Shown here: positions 44,061 through 53,043 of the stretch, piece by piece | How positions within the stretch are numbered: position 1 is the stretch's first letter | Layout of the letters: each line of letters begins with the position of its first letter | NCBI RefSeq assembly: GCF_002028545.1 | Contig: NZ_MWPQ01000039.1 | Coordinates: 1-64,000, forward strand | Length of the DNA stretch: 64,000 bases | Direction: 5' to 3' | Origin: Nitrobacter vulgaris | GTDB lineage: Bacteria > Pseudomonadota > Alphaproteobacteria > Rhizobiales > Xanthobacteraceae | The notes under the pieces: model-generated | What the model saw: the letters and a program-made list of their open reading frames with translations, nothing else | What the model was told of the DNA's origin: nothing | Databases searched by the model: none | Program-made: the position numbers and the translations under genes

Positions 44061-45635
44061 CTAATGGATCTGAATCTCTGCCTCGGCATGAAATTGATCG
44101 AAATCCGAGATCAGCACATCGAGTGCGAGAGTCCATCGCCCGGCGACCGGGATCGCCATCGAAACCTGCCATTGTCCTTCGCCGGAGGACCTCGCTTCAG
44201 CAATCGAGGCCTCGACACCGTTCTCCTGACTGGACAGCGTCACGGAAACGGCCTTGGCGGCAAGCACCTGCTCGTCCGGTGTCCGCAACTGGATGGCAAT
44301 ACTGACAGGACCGGACCGGCCACGTGACACGGTAATGTCCGCCATCAAGCGTTCGGTATGAACGTGCGTAAACAGGGGTTGGGCGGCGAGAAGGGCGCGA
44401 GGCGGAGGTGTAAAACGCCAAAGTCCGACGACGCCGAGGATGCCGACCACCAGGACCAGTTCGGCAATGATCGTCCGTCGCATGAGACGGCGAGACTTAT
44501 CCCGGCCCTCCCCGACCTGCGGAGTAAGAAACAGCCGATTCCAGAGCGCTATCGCCAGCAGCAGTACTATCAGCATGAGCTTGATCGCGAGAACGCGGCC
44601 ATAGCTCGTCGTCCACAACGCGTCCGGCCGCTTGAGTTGCACGACGGCGAGCAGCAGCCCGCTCGCCAGCAGCGCTGCGACAGCGAAGGGGATGACCCAC
44701 GAAAACCGCTTCAGGGCCTCGATCGCGGCCTGGCGAGGCCCGCGCATCGCCAGCGCGAGCGGAGCCAGCGACCCGACCCAGAATGCCAGAGCAATGCCGT
44801 GCACAAACACCGCAGGCGCGGTGAGCCATCGCGGCGAAGCCGTGGCAGCATGACCGGTCGTCGCCAGCGCCAATCCGACACCCAATAGAGCGCCGAGCGA
44901 CATCACCCTGGCGCGGGTCCCGCCGACCCGATGCGATAGCGAGGCCAGCAGCAAGGCCGCGGCCGCGATCACGGCCGACAACCCAAACGAGCCGTGAGCG
45001 CCTACGATCCACACCTCCGGGTCCGGTAACGACGATAACGGCAACGCCAGGGCATCGAGCCCTCGCAGCCCTACACCAATTGCCAAACTGCCCAATGCGA
45101 CCAGATCGATGACGTTACCGATGACGCGCACGGCAGGTGCGGACGATGCTTGCATCCATGCGACGAAGAACGCGCCGCCAACGCCGACGAACAAGCCGAG
45201 ATAGACGGTTACCCGCGTCAGCCAGATCGCGCCACGAAGCAGCGCGTCGTCCGAGCGCATCGCTTGCGGTGCATTCGCGCCACGCTGGCCAATCCAAAAT
45301 GTCGTGGAGCCGCCCACCGGATGACCATCGGCCGAAACCACACGCCAACTGATGACGTGCGCGCCGTTGTCCAGCTTCGCCGGCGTGAGGATAAGCTGCG
45401 CGCCGTCGCGGCGAATCCGCGTGACGCTCTCAGCCGCTCCGCTCTCATCGACGATCCGGATCGTCAGCGGCTCGACGGGCTCGTTGAACGTCAGCGTCAG
45501 GGTCGCCGGCGAACGTGCCAACAGAGCGCCGTCAGCGGGATCACTGGCTATCAGGCTGGCGTGGGCCCAGGCCGCCGACGACAACAGCACTGTCATCAAC
45601 AGCCAGCACCACACCACCTGCGTGAAATGTCTCAC
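44061..45635 (-). CDS. CopC-CopD fusion, copper transport protein
   Basis: A 524-residue fusion. After a signal peptide (about 1-24, ending AWA) the mature protein begins with His (HASLIASDPADGALLARSP), the Cu(II)-binding N terminus of CopC. Further CopC motifs are LTLTFNEPVEPLTIRI and SWRVVSADGHPVGGSTTFWI. From about 140 the CopD part has eight or so membrane helices (VFVHGIALAFWVGSLAPLAL). The YcnJ-like C-terminal domain follows (about 420-524). It is likely to move or bind copper at the membrane. It is the last gene of the five-gene copper operon, 12 bases after the ycnI-like gene. Confidence 0.88.
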   Translation of the reverse strand: MRHFTQVVWCWLLMTVLLSSAAWAHASLIASDPADGALLARSPATLTLTFNEPVEPLTIRIVDESGAAESVTRIRRDGAQLILTPAKLDNGAHVISWRVVSADGHPVGGSTTFWIGQRGANAPQAMRSDDALLRGAIWLTRVTVYLGLFVGVGGAFFVAWMQASSAPAVRVIGNVIDLVALGSLAIGVGLRGLDALALPLSSLPDPEVWIVGAHGSFGLSAVIAAAALLLASLSHRVGGTRARVMSLGALLGVGLALATTGHAATASPRWLTAPAVFVHGIALAFWVGSLAPLALAMRGPRQAAIEALKRFSWVIPFAVAALLASGLLLAVVQLKRPDALWTTSYGRVLAIKLMLIVLLLAIALWNRLFLTPQVGEGRDKSRRLMRRTIIAELVLVVGILGVVGLWRFTPPPRALLAAQPLFTHVHTERLMADITVSRGRSGPVSIAIQLRTPDEQVLAAKAVSVTLSSQENGVEASIAEARSSGEGQWQVSMAIPVAGRWTLALDVLISDFDQFHAEAEIQIH

Positions 45636-45647
45636 CGACGACGATTC

Positions 45648-46181
45648 TCAGCGTTTGGCTTTCAGTCGAACCACCGGCGCAGGCTTGTGCAGTCCGTCGA
45701 GGACCTGTCCGGCCTGTGGGATTTCGATCCAGCGCTCGACCCCCTGTTCGCACTCCTGCACGGCGGAAAAATAAAGGTTCTGCCCCGCCTGGTCCGGGAG
45801 TCGGACGACCAGACCGAACGTATCATAGAGGCTGTCCGGCAACGGACCCCCACGCCAGGCGACCTCATCCACGACATCTGTGATGGTATTTCCGTGTGGT
45901 CCTTGCGCCGGCGTTTCGAGCTTTTTGCTCTTGATTTCGACATTCCAGCCCGTCTTCATCTGCGGCTTCGCCGACAGAATGCCTTCCGGCAGCTTGATCC
46001 GCAGCGCCGTGGTCGCGCTGCCGTTGCAGCCGTGCGGCACGGTAAAGGTGAGATGTGCATAGCTGTCCGCGGGTGCATCCGCCGGCTGGACCGTGACATG
46101 CGCCAGCGCTGCGTTACACGAGATGATTGCGGCAGCCACCGCAACGGCCGAACCTATCCACGATCCTAACGCGCGCGTCAC
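45648..46181 (-). CDS. YcnI-like copper-binding protein (DUF1775)
   Basis: A 177-residue exported protein. The signal peptide (about 1-27) ends ALA, leaving an N-terminal His (HVTVQPADAPADSYAHLTFT). In Bacillus YcnI this mature N-terminal histidine binds Cu(II). The DUF1775 core is seen in VPHGCNGSATTALRIKLPEG, AKPQMKTGWNVEI and ITDVVDEVAWRGGPLPDSLY. It overlaps the PCuAC gene upstream by four bases (ATGA), so the two are coupled. No C-terminal membrane helix is visible, so it should be soluble in the periplasm. Confidence 0.88.
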   Translation of the reverse strand: MTRALGSWIGSAVAVAAAIISCNAALAHVTVQPADAPADSYAHLTFTVPHGCNGSATTALRIKLPEGILSAKPQMKTGWNVEIKSKKLETPAQGPHGNTITDVVDEVAWRGGPLPDSLYDTFGLVVRLPDQAGQNLYFSAVQECEQGVERWIEIPQAGQVLDGLHKPAPVVRLKAKR

Positions 46182-46720
46182 TTCTCGCCTCCATCCTGTG
46201 AATGATCCGGCATCTTTTTCATCATCGCTCCACCGGCCGGCACGCCCGGCGCTCGCGCACCGATGCCTTCCACATCGAGCGTGACCGCGACGTTGCCGGC
46301 CTTTTCGAATTCGAGCGTCACCGGCACCTTTTCACCCTTTTTGAAGGGATGCTTGAGATCGACCAACATCAGGTGATAGCCGCCCGGCTCCAGCTTGACC
46401 GTCTTGCCCGGCTCGACGGGGAGTCCACCCTCGACCTGATGCATTTTCATTACGCCGTTGCTCATGCTCATTTGATGAACTTCGAGCTTGCCGGCTGCAT
46501 CGGTCGAACCGCCGACAAGTTTATCGGCAACCGCACCTTTGTTCTCGATGGTGAGATATCCGGTACCGACCTTGGCGCCGCCCGCCGTGGCACGAGTCCA
46601 GGGCTGAGAAATCACCAGATCGCCGACGCTGGCGGATTCAGCGTGGACCGGCGTCACCAGGCCAAGCGCAGCGACCGCCACGGCGCCGATGATGCCGCGA
46701 AGCGCCAAACATGATTTCAT
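46178..46720 (-). CDS. PCuAC-type periplasmic copper chaperone
   Basis: A 180-residue protein with a signal peptide (about 1-27, ending VHA). The PCuAC (DUF461) copper site is formed by EVHQMSMSNGVMKMHQVEG (about 79-97) and GGYHLMLVDLKHPFKKGE (about 112-129), giving the His-Met-Met-His-Met ligands known to bind Cu(I). These chaperones hand copper to cytochrome oxidase or to importers. A methionine- and histidine-bearing tail (AMMKKMPDHSQDGGEK) may add a further site. It lies 87 bases after the TonB receptor gene and overlaps the DUF1775 gene. Confidence 0.9.
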   Translation of the reverse strand: MKSCLALRGIIGAVAVAALGLVTPVHAESASVGDLVISQPWTRATAGGAKVGTGYLTIENKGAVADKLVGGSTDAAGKLEVHQMSMSNGVMKMHQVEGGLPVEPGKTVKLEPGGYHLMLVDLKHPFKKGEKVPVTLEFEKAGNVAVTLDVEGIGARAPGVPAGGAMMKKMPDHSQDGGEK

Positions 46721-46807
46721 GACATTCTCCTTTTGGTTCTGTCACAAGAGGACCGTTCGATCATAAGCACTGGTCGAAAAGATGCCGATATGCGCGCGTA
46801 TAGGCAC

Positions 46808-49006
46808 TCACCATCGCACTTTGAACCCAGCATAGACCGCGCGCCCAAATCCAGGTTCAAACAATGGTGAGTTCGCGTTGGCCCGATCGATGATCGAACT
46901 GGAAGCGATGTAGGCCTTGTTGCCGATGTTGCGTGCCTCGACGTAGCCAGAATACCTGCCGCCATCGTCAAAGCCGGTTTTCAGTCCATAGATCGCATAG
47001 CCGTCCGTGCTCAGCGTGTTCGCGCTGTCCACATAATAGCCTTGCGGCACCCATTCGATATTCGGACCAATGTAGTACCCGTTCGGATGCTTGTAGAGCA
47101 GCTCGCCTCGGACGAAGTGGCGCGGCGCTCCAGGCAGCAGATTATTGCCGAACACCGGATCATTGCTGAAACGGAAATCGCTGAAGGTATAGGCAATGTT
47201 GAGCCAGAGCCGGTCCGGCTGATCGCCGCGCACGAAAAGATTGCGGAAGATCGCAGCGCCTGCGCCGGCCTCGATGCCCTGATGCATCGTGCGATCAGCG
47301 TTGGTGACGTTGCAGTTACCGAACGCGCTGAATAGACAAAGCAGTTCGTTGTCGATCTGCGCCCGGTAGTACGTCAGCTCCCAAGTGGCGTCAGGCCGCC
47401 CCGCGCGCGTGCCGATCTCGTACGTCGTCGCGCGCTGCGGCCGAATGCTGGTAAAAGGAATGGTCGGAATCCCAGGACCGATCGCACTCTCGCCGTAGCT
47501 CGGCACCTCCGCGCTGCGCGAAATGTTGGCAAAAGCCTGCCAGGTCGGATCGATCTGCCACAATAACCCGCCTTTCGGGCTCCACAGGCTGAACTCCGTC
47601 CGGCCCGATTGATCGCCGTCGCTCAGGAGGCGGTCTTGCCTGTCGCGCGTCGCGTAAAGAAACTGCGTGCCCGCGACCGCGGCGACGTTCGGCAGGAAAT
47701 AGAACGAATCCTCGGCATAGACCGAAGTGTTCTTCGAGCGATCGATCGACGACCACAGCAGCTCACCCTTCTGGCCGGCGAGATTGGCGAACTGTTGATT
47801 GTCGATCCTGCCATTGATCACGTTGACGCCCGCCACCAGCCGGTTGCGGAAGCCATTGATCATGCGGTCATCGACCGCTCGCACGAACGCGCCATAGTCC
47901 TGATAGTGATAATCAAGCCATTGGAAGATCGGGTGCATCAGATGGCGATCGATCCCGAACGCACCGAACTCCACCGTCGTATTATCGAACCGCATGGTGG
48001 TCTTGTTACCTATACGCACGGAATCGATATTTCGCTGCCAGTCGCCTGTAAGGTTGTTGACAGCGGCGGTCTCAGGTGACGTCAGCGCCGAAAACTTGCT
48101 GACGCTGCCGGGGGTGCGTTGCCGCACACTGTTGGCGTTGAGATAAAACCGCGTCTCGAAATCCGGCGAGAATTGATAACCGACGTTGCCGCTGAGGCGC
48201 GTCGCCTGGCCGAAGCTGTGATCGCGAAAGCCATCGCTGCTCTGCGTTGCGGCGGTGATAAAGCCATCCCACGGACCGTTGTTGCCTCCGGCCTTGGCCT
48301 GCAACCGCCGGAAGCCGAAAGCGCCGGCATCGACGCTGACGCCGTTGATGAAGGGATCGCGGCCGGACGGCGTCACAAAATTGATGGCGCCGCCGAGGGA
48401 GTTAGCGCCGAAGCGCAGCGCATTGCCCCCCTTGAAGACTTCGACATACTTATAGGCAGTCGGATCGATTTCCTGGAAATCGCCATAGCCGTCGGACGTG
48501 TTGATCGGGATTCCGTCCATATAGAGCTGCACGCCACGTAGATGGAAGTTACGCGACAAGCCCGAACCTCGGATCGACAGCCGGGTGTCGTCGCCCCATT
48601 TCGGCTGGACGAACACGCCGGGCACGTATTCCAGCACGTCCTTGATGGTGTTGGCGACAGTCGAGTTCTTGTAGGCATCGGCTATCACTAGCGCGACGCC
48701 GCCGGGCGTCTGTTGGATTTCCCGCAGCGCCTGCTGCGCGGTAAGGACCGTCAACGATCCGGGGACGGCGGCCGGAGCAGCGGCCTGCGAAGGAGCCTGT
48801 GCATGACGAACGGCCTGATTTGACCGCGGCGTGCTTCGCATGGCGGGCTTTAACTGAGGTTTGTCGGGCTGGGCCGCCATGACTGTTACCGCCGGCAGCG
48901 TTACTCCGGATTGCGCGAAAGCCGCGGAAGGCAACATGATCGCAACGGACGTCGCGAGCACACGGCGAAGCCCGCTGCCTCCGACGGAGGCAAGGCAATT
49001 GAACAT
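46808..49006 (-). CDS. TonB-dependent outer membrane receptor, probably for copper
   Basis: A 732-residue receptor. The signal peptide (about 1-31, ending AAFA) is followed by a possible TonB-box region and a proline/alanine linker. The plug follows (about 110-230; IKDVLEYVPGVFVQPKWG, RLSIRGSGLSRNFHLRGVQL, GGNALRFGANSLGGAINFVT), and then a 22-strand barrel ending with aromatic GFGRAVYAGFKVRW. A two-cysteine loop (LLCLFSAFGNC) lies in the barrel. The four copper-type neighbours point to copper, in free or chelated form, as the substrate. The sequence itself cannot settle this, and a role for iron chelates is the main alternative. Confidence 0.88.
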   Translation of the reverse strand: MFNCLASVGGSGLRRVLATSVAIMLPSAAFAQSGVTLPAVTVMAAQPDKPQLKPAMRSTPRSNQAVRHAQAPSQAAAPAAVPGSLTVLTAQQALREIQQTPGGVALVIADAYKNSTVANTIKDVLEYVPGVFVQPKWGDDTRLSIRGSGLSRNFHLRGVQLYMDGIPINTSDGYGDFQEIDPTAYKYVEVFKGGNALRFGANSLGGAINFVTPSGRDPFINGVSVDAGAFGFRRLQAKAGGNNGPWDGFITAATQSSDGFRDHSFGQATRLSGNVGYQFSPDFETRFYLNANSVRQRTPGSVSKFSALTSPETAAVNNLTGDWQRNIDSVRIGNKTTMRFDNTTVEFGAFGIDRHLMHPIFQWLDYHYQDYGAFVRAVDDRMINGFRNRLVAGVNVINGRIDNQQFANLAGQKGELLWSSIDRSKNTSVYAEDSFYFLPNVAAVAGTQFLYATRDRQDRLLSDGDQSGRTEFSLWSPKGGLLWQIDPTWQAFANISRSAEVPSYGESAIGPGIPTIPFTSIRPQRATTYEIGTRAGRPDATWELTYYRAQIDNELLCLFSAFGNCNVTNADRTMHQGIEAGAGAAIFRNLFVRGDQPDRLWLNIAYTFSDFRFSNDPVFGNNLLPGAPRHFVRGELLYKHPNGYYIGPNIEWVPQGYYVDSANTLSTDGYAIYGLKTGFDDGGRYSGYVEARNIGNKAYIASSSIIDRANANSPLFEPGFGRAVYAGFKVRW

Positions 49007-49096
49007 GATAATTTACCTGATACCGGACATTCGCCCGGAGCGTTCGAACGGATTCGGATCGCTGCAAGATCGCAGCAATCGTTCAAAACTCACCGA

Positions 49097-49468
49097 TCAG
49101 GAAATAACGGGAGGGCCACGCGCTTGCGCGTTGGAGCCGACCGCCGATGGCGGCAGGACGAAGGTCAGATCGCGCCAGCGGACCGCATTGGCATTCCGTT
49201 CGACCTCGACAATGGAGGCTTGCGGGTCAGCAGTCGGGGTCGCGCTACTGCCGACACAGCATAATGTACAGCACGCGCCGCTTGCCTTTTGATGGTCCGC
49301 CTGACCGTCTTGCGAAATGCTGCCGTCAGTGGCGTGGGAACAGATGGCGCCCGCAGTCGGATCACCCGTCGTGTTGCTCAACGCTCGGCAGGCGGCGATT
49401 GGTGCGAAAATCTGCACCAGCATCGCAAACATGACGATCGGAAGAAGCCTTCCCAGCCGCCGTCGCAT
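49097..49468 (-). CDS. DUF2946 protein
   Basis: A 123-residue protein. It starts with a hydrophobic segment (LLPIVMFAMLVQIFAPIAAC), probably a signal or anchor. The middle has the cysteine motif ACCTLCCVG (about 66-74) and CSHATDG, and the end is a proline-rich PPSAVGSNAQARGPPVIS, all typical of DUF2946. Members are usually found beside TonB receptors and copper proteins, and a metal-related role is inferred from that. It is the first gene of the copper operon; the 205 bases upstream to the DUF1467 gene probably hold its promoter. Confidence 0.75.
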   Translation of the reverse strand: MRRRLGRLLPIVMFAMLVQIFAPIAACRALSNTTGDPTAGAICSHATDGSISQDGQADHQKASGACCTLCCVGSSATPTADPQASIVEVERNANAVRWRDLTFVLPPSAVGSNAQARGPPVIS

Positions 49469-49674
49469 GATCCCCTCAGCCGTTCGCGTTGAGAGCTATC
49501 ACGGCCGGAGTCGAGTGTCGAGCCGATATCCTACAGGTCGGCGGAGGGGTGTACGAGCGAATACAAGACCACAACGATCAGCGGTTTTGTATTCTAACGC
49601 TGGCCCGGCCTTTCTCTTGAATGCACCAGTATCCGACGCGGCGCCGGGACAGCGCGCACAGTGCTTCGCGAAAG

Positions 49675-49950
49675 CTAATCCGAAAAACCCATCAGTCGCG
49701 ACAACCGCGCCACATTCAGCAGGCCTGAATAATACGACCAGGCCGCGATACCATAGAGCGTCAGTGAAATAATCGTGGTCCAAATCACTTTGCGCAGCAT
49801 CAACGCCCGCACAGGGGCTCCGGGATCGGTGCCCGGAGCATGCTCGCCGTCTTCATGCTGGCTTCGCACACCGAACGGCAGCATCAGAAACAGCGTTATC
49901 CACCAGAAGACAAAATAGATCGCAACACCGGAGAAAATTGCGGAAACCAT
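49675..49950 (-). CDS. DUF1467 membrane protein
   Basis: A 91-residue protein with two membrane helices (VAIYFVFWWITLFLMLPFGV, about 8-27, and TTIISLTLYGIAAWSYY, about 58-74) and a polar loop between them containing HEDGEHAPGTDPGAP. This is the DUF1467 pattern, found next to mce in many alphaproteobacteria. The function is unknown. Its start shares one base with the mce stop (TGATG), so the two are coupled. Confidence 0.88.
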   Translation of the reverse strand: MVSAIFSGVAIYFVFWWITLFLMLPFGVRSQHEDGEHAPGTDPGAPVRALMLRKVIWTTIISLTLYGIAAWSYYSGLLNVARLSRLMGFSD

Positions 49951-50354
49951 CAGGATTGCTCGATCTCGACAAGCGCGCCGGAAAAGTCTTTCGGATGGAA
50001 GAAAAGCACCGGCTTGCCATGCGCACCAATCTTGGGCTCGCCGTCGCCGAGAACGCGCGCGCCCTCTGCTATGAGAATATCACGAGTCGCGACGATGTCA
50101 GGAACCTCATAGCAGACATGGTGAATACCGCCATCCGCATTACGCTCCACAAACTTCGCAATCGGAGACGTCTCGCCGAGCGGCTGAATGAACTCGATCT
50201 TCGTATTTGGCAGCACCGCGAACACTGTGATCACCCCATGCTCGGGCAACGGCAGCGCGGCAGAAATTTCCGCGCCGAAGGCGACGCCGTAAATCTTTGC
50301 CGCCTTTTCGGCATCTCTGACGGCAATAGCCACATGATTGAGCCTACCCAGCAT
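49950..50354 (-). CDS. mce: Methylmalonyl-CoA epimerase
   Basis: A 134-residue glyoxalase-fold enzyme that interconverts the (R) and (S) forms of methylmalonyl-CoA in propionate catabolism. Metal ligands: His in LNHVAIAVRDAEKAAKIY (about 5-22), GGIHHVCYEVPDI (His, about 79-91) and Glu in SGALVEIEQ at the end, plus Glu in NTKIEFIQPLGE. I start at MLGRLNHV; the longer frame's extra 27 residues are not family-like. It lies downstream of rnj, with a dispersed repeat between, and is coupled to DUF1467. Confidence 0.92.
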   Translation of the reverse strand: MLGRLNHVAIAVRDAEKAAKIYGVAFGAEISAALPLPEHGVITVFAVLPNTKIEFIQPLGETSPIAKFVERNADGGIHHVCYEVPDIVATRDILIAEGARVLGDGEPKIGAHGKPVLFFHPKDFSGALVEIEQS

Positions 50355-50458
50355 GTCATCCCGCAATGCAATGGTTGGATTTAGTTTCGTCGCACCTGCA
50401 TCACATCCACCTCCATGTCCGGGAAACACCGTCAAGGGGAGACGTTAATCCACTATAC

Positions 50459-50564
50459 TATAGCGTTTTCGAGCAAAGTGGATACCGGTTCGCGTGAAGA
50501 AAACGCGTCAGATCAAAATCATGGAGCCTCGCTTCTGATTCCATCAGAAGCGGAAAGGCTCTAG
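50459..50564. repeat. Dispersed palindromic repeat, family A, full copy 4
   Basis: The most complete copy: TATAGCGTTTTCGAGCAAAG, CCGGTTCGCGTGAAGAAAAC, then GATCAAAATCATGGAGCCT and a nested hairpin (CGCTTCTGA-N5-TCAGAAGCG inside GAGCCT...AGGCTC). Its end overlaps the stop codon of rnj by up to three bases, so it forms part of that gene's 3' end and perhaps its terminator. Confidence 0.75.
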
Positions 50565-52234
50565 ATCACCAGAACGTGAATATAGCAGAGTGGCTTCTTG
50601 CCCCACTCTTCCGCGACTGCTGCCCGTACCGCGCGGCGCACCGACTCGGCCATCGCATCCGGATCGCGCCGCCGTGTCCGCGGCAACTCTTTCACCGTCG
50701 AGACCACCGTGTCGAAAACGATGTCGTCGAGTATCTCGCCGGCCATATTCTTCTCCGGTATGCCAACGAGATCAACTTCGGGATCCTCAACCAGTTCACC
50801 TTTGTCCGTGACAGCAATTGCCACGAACACGCAGCCGGCAAATGCCATGCGCCGCCGCTCGACGACCGCGCGCGACTTTGAATCCTCCAGGATGGAGCCA
50901 TCCTTGTAAAGCCGCCCTGACGGCAATTCATCGATGATGCCTGGGTCTCCTGGCCCAAGCCGGACCAGATCGCCATTCTTGCAGATCAGAACTTTCGGCA
51001 CGCCTGAAGCACGCGCCAACTGCGCATGTTCGGAGAGATGCAAAGCCTCGCCGTGCACCGGGATCAGCAGACGTGGGCGAACCCAGGAAATCATGTCCCG
51101 CAGCTCGTCGCAGCGTGGATGGCCAGAGACATGAACAAGTCGGGTGCGATCAGTAATGACCTTGATGCCCTGCGCCACAAGACCGTTGATGATAGCGCCG
51201 ACGGCTTTCTCATTGCCGGGAATGGTGCGTGAGGAAAAGATCACGGTGTCGCCACCGTTCAGCGTGACCTCCGGATGATCGTCCCGGGCGATGCGGGCAA
51301 GTGCCGCCCTGGGTTCGCCCTGACTGCCCGTGCACAACGCCAATACTTTGTCCGCAGGAAGGTGGCCATAGACTTCGGCGCTACGGAAATCCTGCACCCC
51401 GTCCATATGCCCGGTCTCGCGCGCGACTTGCACCACGCGCGCCATTGCACGGCCGACCACTACGACCTCGCGTCCTGCCTCACGCGCGGCATCGGCCACC
51501 GCGCGCAGCCGTCCGACGTTGGACGCAAACGTTGTCACCGCAACTCGGCCCTTGGCGGCCTTCACCAATTCCGCGATGGTTTTGGCGACTTCGATTTCAG
51601 ACGGCGAACGCCCATCCCGCACCGCGTTGGTCGAATCGCCGATCAGCGCCAGCACGCCTTCGTCGCCAAGTTCGCGAAAGCGCCGTTCGTCGGTCGGCGG
51701 GCCGATGATGGGCGTCGGATCGATCTTCCAATCGCCGGTATGCACAACAATTCCAGCTTCCGTATGGATCGCAAGGGCATGGGATTCCGGAATCGAGTGC
51801 GCCACCGGAATGAATTCCACGCCAAAGGGACCGATCCCGATACGCCCTCCCGAAGGTACGATAGTCACAGGGATGTCGGGCGAATTGCGTTCAGCGGCGC
51901 ATTTGGCCTCGAATAAAGCCGCGCTGAATTTGGTCGCGTAGATCGGGCATCTCAGACGCGGCCACAGATCGATGATTGCGCCGAAGTGATCCTCATGGGC
52001 GTGCGTCAGCACCAGGCCGACAAGGTTCTTTCGTTCCTGTTCGAGAAACCGGATGTCCGGCATGATGAGATCTATGCCCGGCAAATGTTCCTCGTCGCCG
52101 AAGGATACACCGAGATCGACCGCCAGCCAGCTGCGCTGATGACGATTGCCGAGCCCGTAGATCGACAGGTTCATGCCGATCTCACCCACGCCGCCGAGCG
52201 GGGCGAACATCAACTCATCAGGCCGCGCTATCAT
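50561..52234 (-). CDS. rnj: Ribonuclease J
   Basis: A 557-residue beta-lactamase/beta-CASP ribonuclease with endo- and 5'-exonuclease activity, acting in rRNA maturation and mRNA decay. Metal-binding motif: VLTHAHEDHFGAIIDLW (about 71-87), then VHTGDWKID (about 164-172). The beta-CASP motifs follow (ALIGDSTNAVRDGRSPSE; SGHPRCDELRDMISWVRP; LIPVHGEALHLSEHA). I start at MIARPDELM, which overlaps the birA stop by four bases; the upstream extension is not family-like. The nuoN-birA-rnj-mce order is well known in alphaproteobacteria. Its 3' end is overlapped by a repeat. Confidence 0.95.
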   Translation of the reverse strand: MIARPDELMFAPLGGVGEIGMNLSIYGLGNRHQRSWLAVDLGVSFGDEEHLPGIDLIMPDIRFLEQERKNLVGLVLTHAHEDHFGAIIDLWPRLRCPIYATKFSAALFEAKCAAERNSPDIPVTIVPSGGRIGIGPFGVEFIPVAHSIPESHALAIHTEAGIVVHTGDWKIDPTPIIGPPTDERRFRELGDEGVLALIGDSTNAVRDGRSPSEIEVAKTIAELVKAAKGRVAVTTFASNVGRLRAVADAAREAGREVVVVGRAMARVVQVARETGHMDGVQDFRSAEVYGHLPADKVLALCTGSQGEPRAALARIARDDHPEVTLNGGDTVIFSSRTIPGNEKAVGAIINGLVAQGIKVITDRTRLVHVSGHPRCDELRDMISWVRPRLLIPVHGEALHLSEHAQLARASGVPKVLICKNGDLVRLGPGDPGIIDELPSGRLYKDGSILEDSKSRAVVERRRMAFAGCVFVAIAVTDKGELVEDPEVDLVGIPEKNMAGEILDDIVFDTVVSTVKELPRTRRRDPDAMAESVRRAVRAAVAEEWGKKPLCYIHVLVI

Positions 52235-53043
52235 GTTGCTCCGACCGAGGCTGCCGTGCCGAAATACACATCGCCGGCGGAGACGGCCACTCGCGTACCG
52301 TCGGAGGTCGCAACGATCAAACACCCGTTTTTGTCGATGGTATCAAACAGGCCGGATACCATTGACTGGCCAGACTGGACCGAGACCTGTTGGCCGACGC
52401 CGGCCGCCCGATCGAGCCACAGCCGCCTGATCTCGCCAAAGCCACGACCCATGTCCCAGATCGCGCGAAATTCAGCCCAGGCCTCGGTCAGCGCGCGAAA
52501 TAAATCCTCCGCGCCGATGTCGATGCCGAGGTCCCTCAGCGCAACGGCCGGATACGGCATTCCCTCAGGCGCAGCAACCACATTAGTGCCTATGCCGACA
52601 ACAACGGCCAGACGGTCACGTGCAACCACCTCGGCCTCCAGCAGGATCCCCGCGAGTTTCCTCCCACCTGCCAACACGTCATTCGGCCATTTCAAATGAA
52701 ACGTCACCTTCTCCGAAACTGGAGATCTCATGCGCGCTTCAAGGCTGACTGCTTGAAGCGCAGCTTCGAGCGCCAACCCTGCCGCAAAGCTCAAGGTCGC
52801 TGCTACGGCGGGCGAGGTATCGATAACCTCGAGTACGCTGCTGGCCAGATTGCCCCGAGGGGAGATCCAGCTACGCTGCCGACGACCCCGTCCCGCGGTT
52901 TGTTCCGCCGTTACCAGCCAGATCGGGCCGGTCTCGCCCGTTCGCGCACGCACCAGCGCTTCGGTGTTAGTCGAGCCGATGCGGTCAAAAACCGCGAGTC
53001 GGTAACCAGCCGATGCAGCTCGTGGACCGAGCGAGAATGCCAT
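52231..53043 (-). CDS. birA: Biotin-[acetyl-CoA-carboxylase] ligase
   Basis: A 270-residue ligase that attaches biotin to carboxylases. Catalytic motif: TAEQTAGRGRRQRSWISPRG (about 46-65), with KWPNDVLAGGRKLAGILLEA (about 116-135) and GIGTNV. There is no N-terminal helix-turn-helix as in E. coli BirA, so it is the short, non-repressor class. It shares its first base with the nuoN stop (TAATG) and overlaps rnj by four bases: a coupled link between complex I and ribonuclease J genes. Confidence 0.94.
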   Translation of the reverse strand: MAFSLGPRAASAGYRLAVFDRIGSTNTEALVRARTGETGPIWLVTAEQTAGRGRRQRSWISPRGNLASSVLEVIDTSPAVAATLSFAAGLALEAALQAVSLEARMRSPVSEKVTFHLKWPNDVLAGGRKLAGILLEAEVVARDRLAVVVGIGTNVVAAPEGMPYPAVALRDLGIDIGAEDLFRALTEAWAEFRAIWDMGRGFGEIRRLWLDRAAGVGQQVSVQSGQSMVSGLFDTIDKNGCLIVATSDGTRVAVSAGDVYFGTAASVGAT

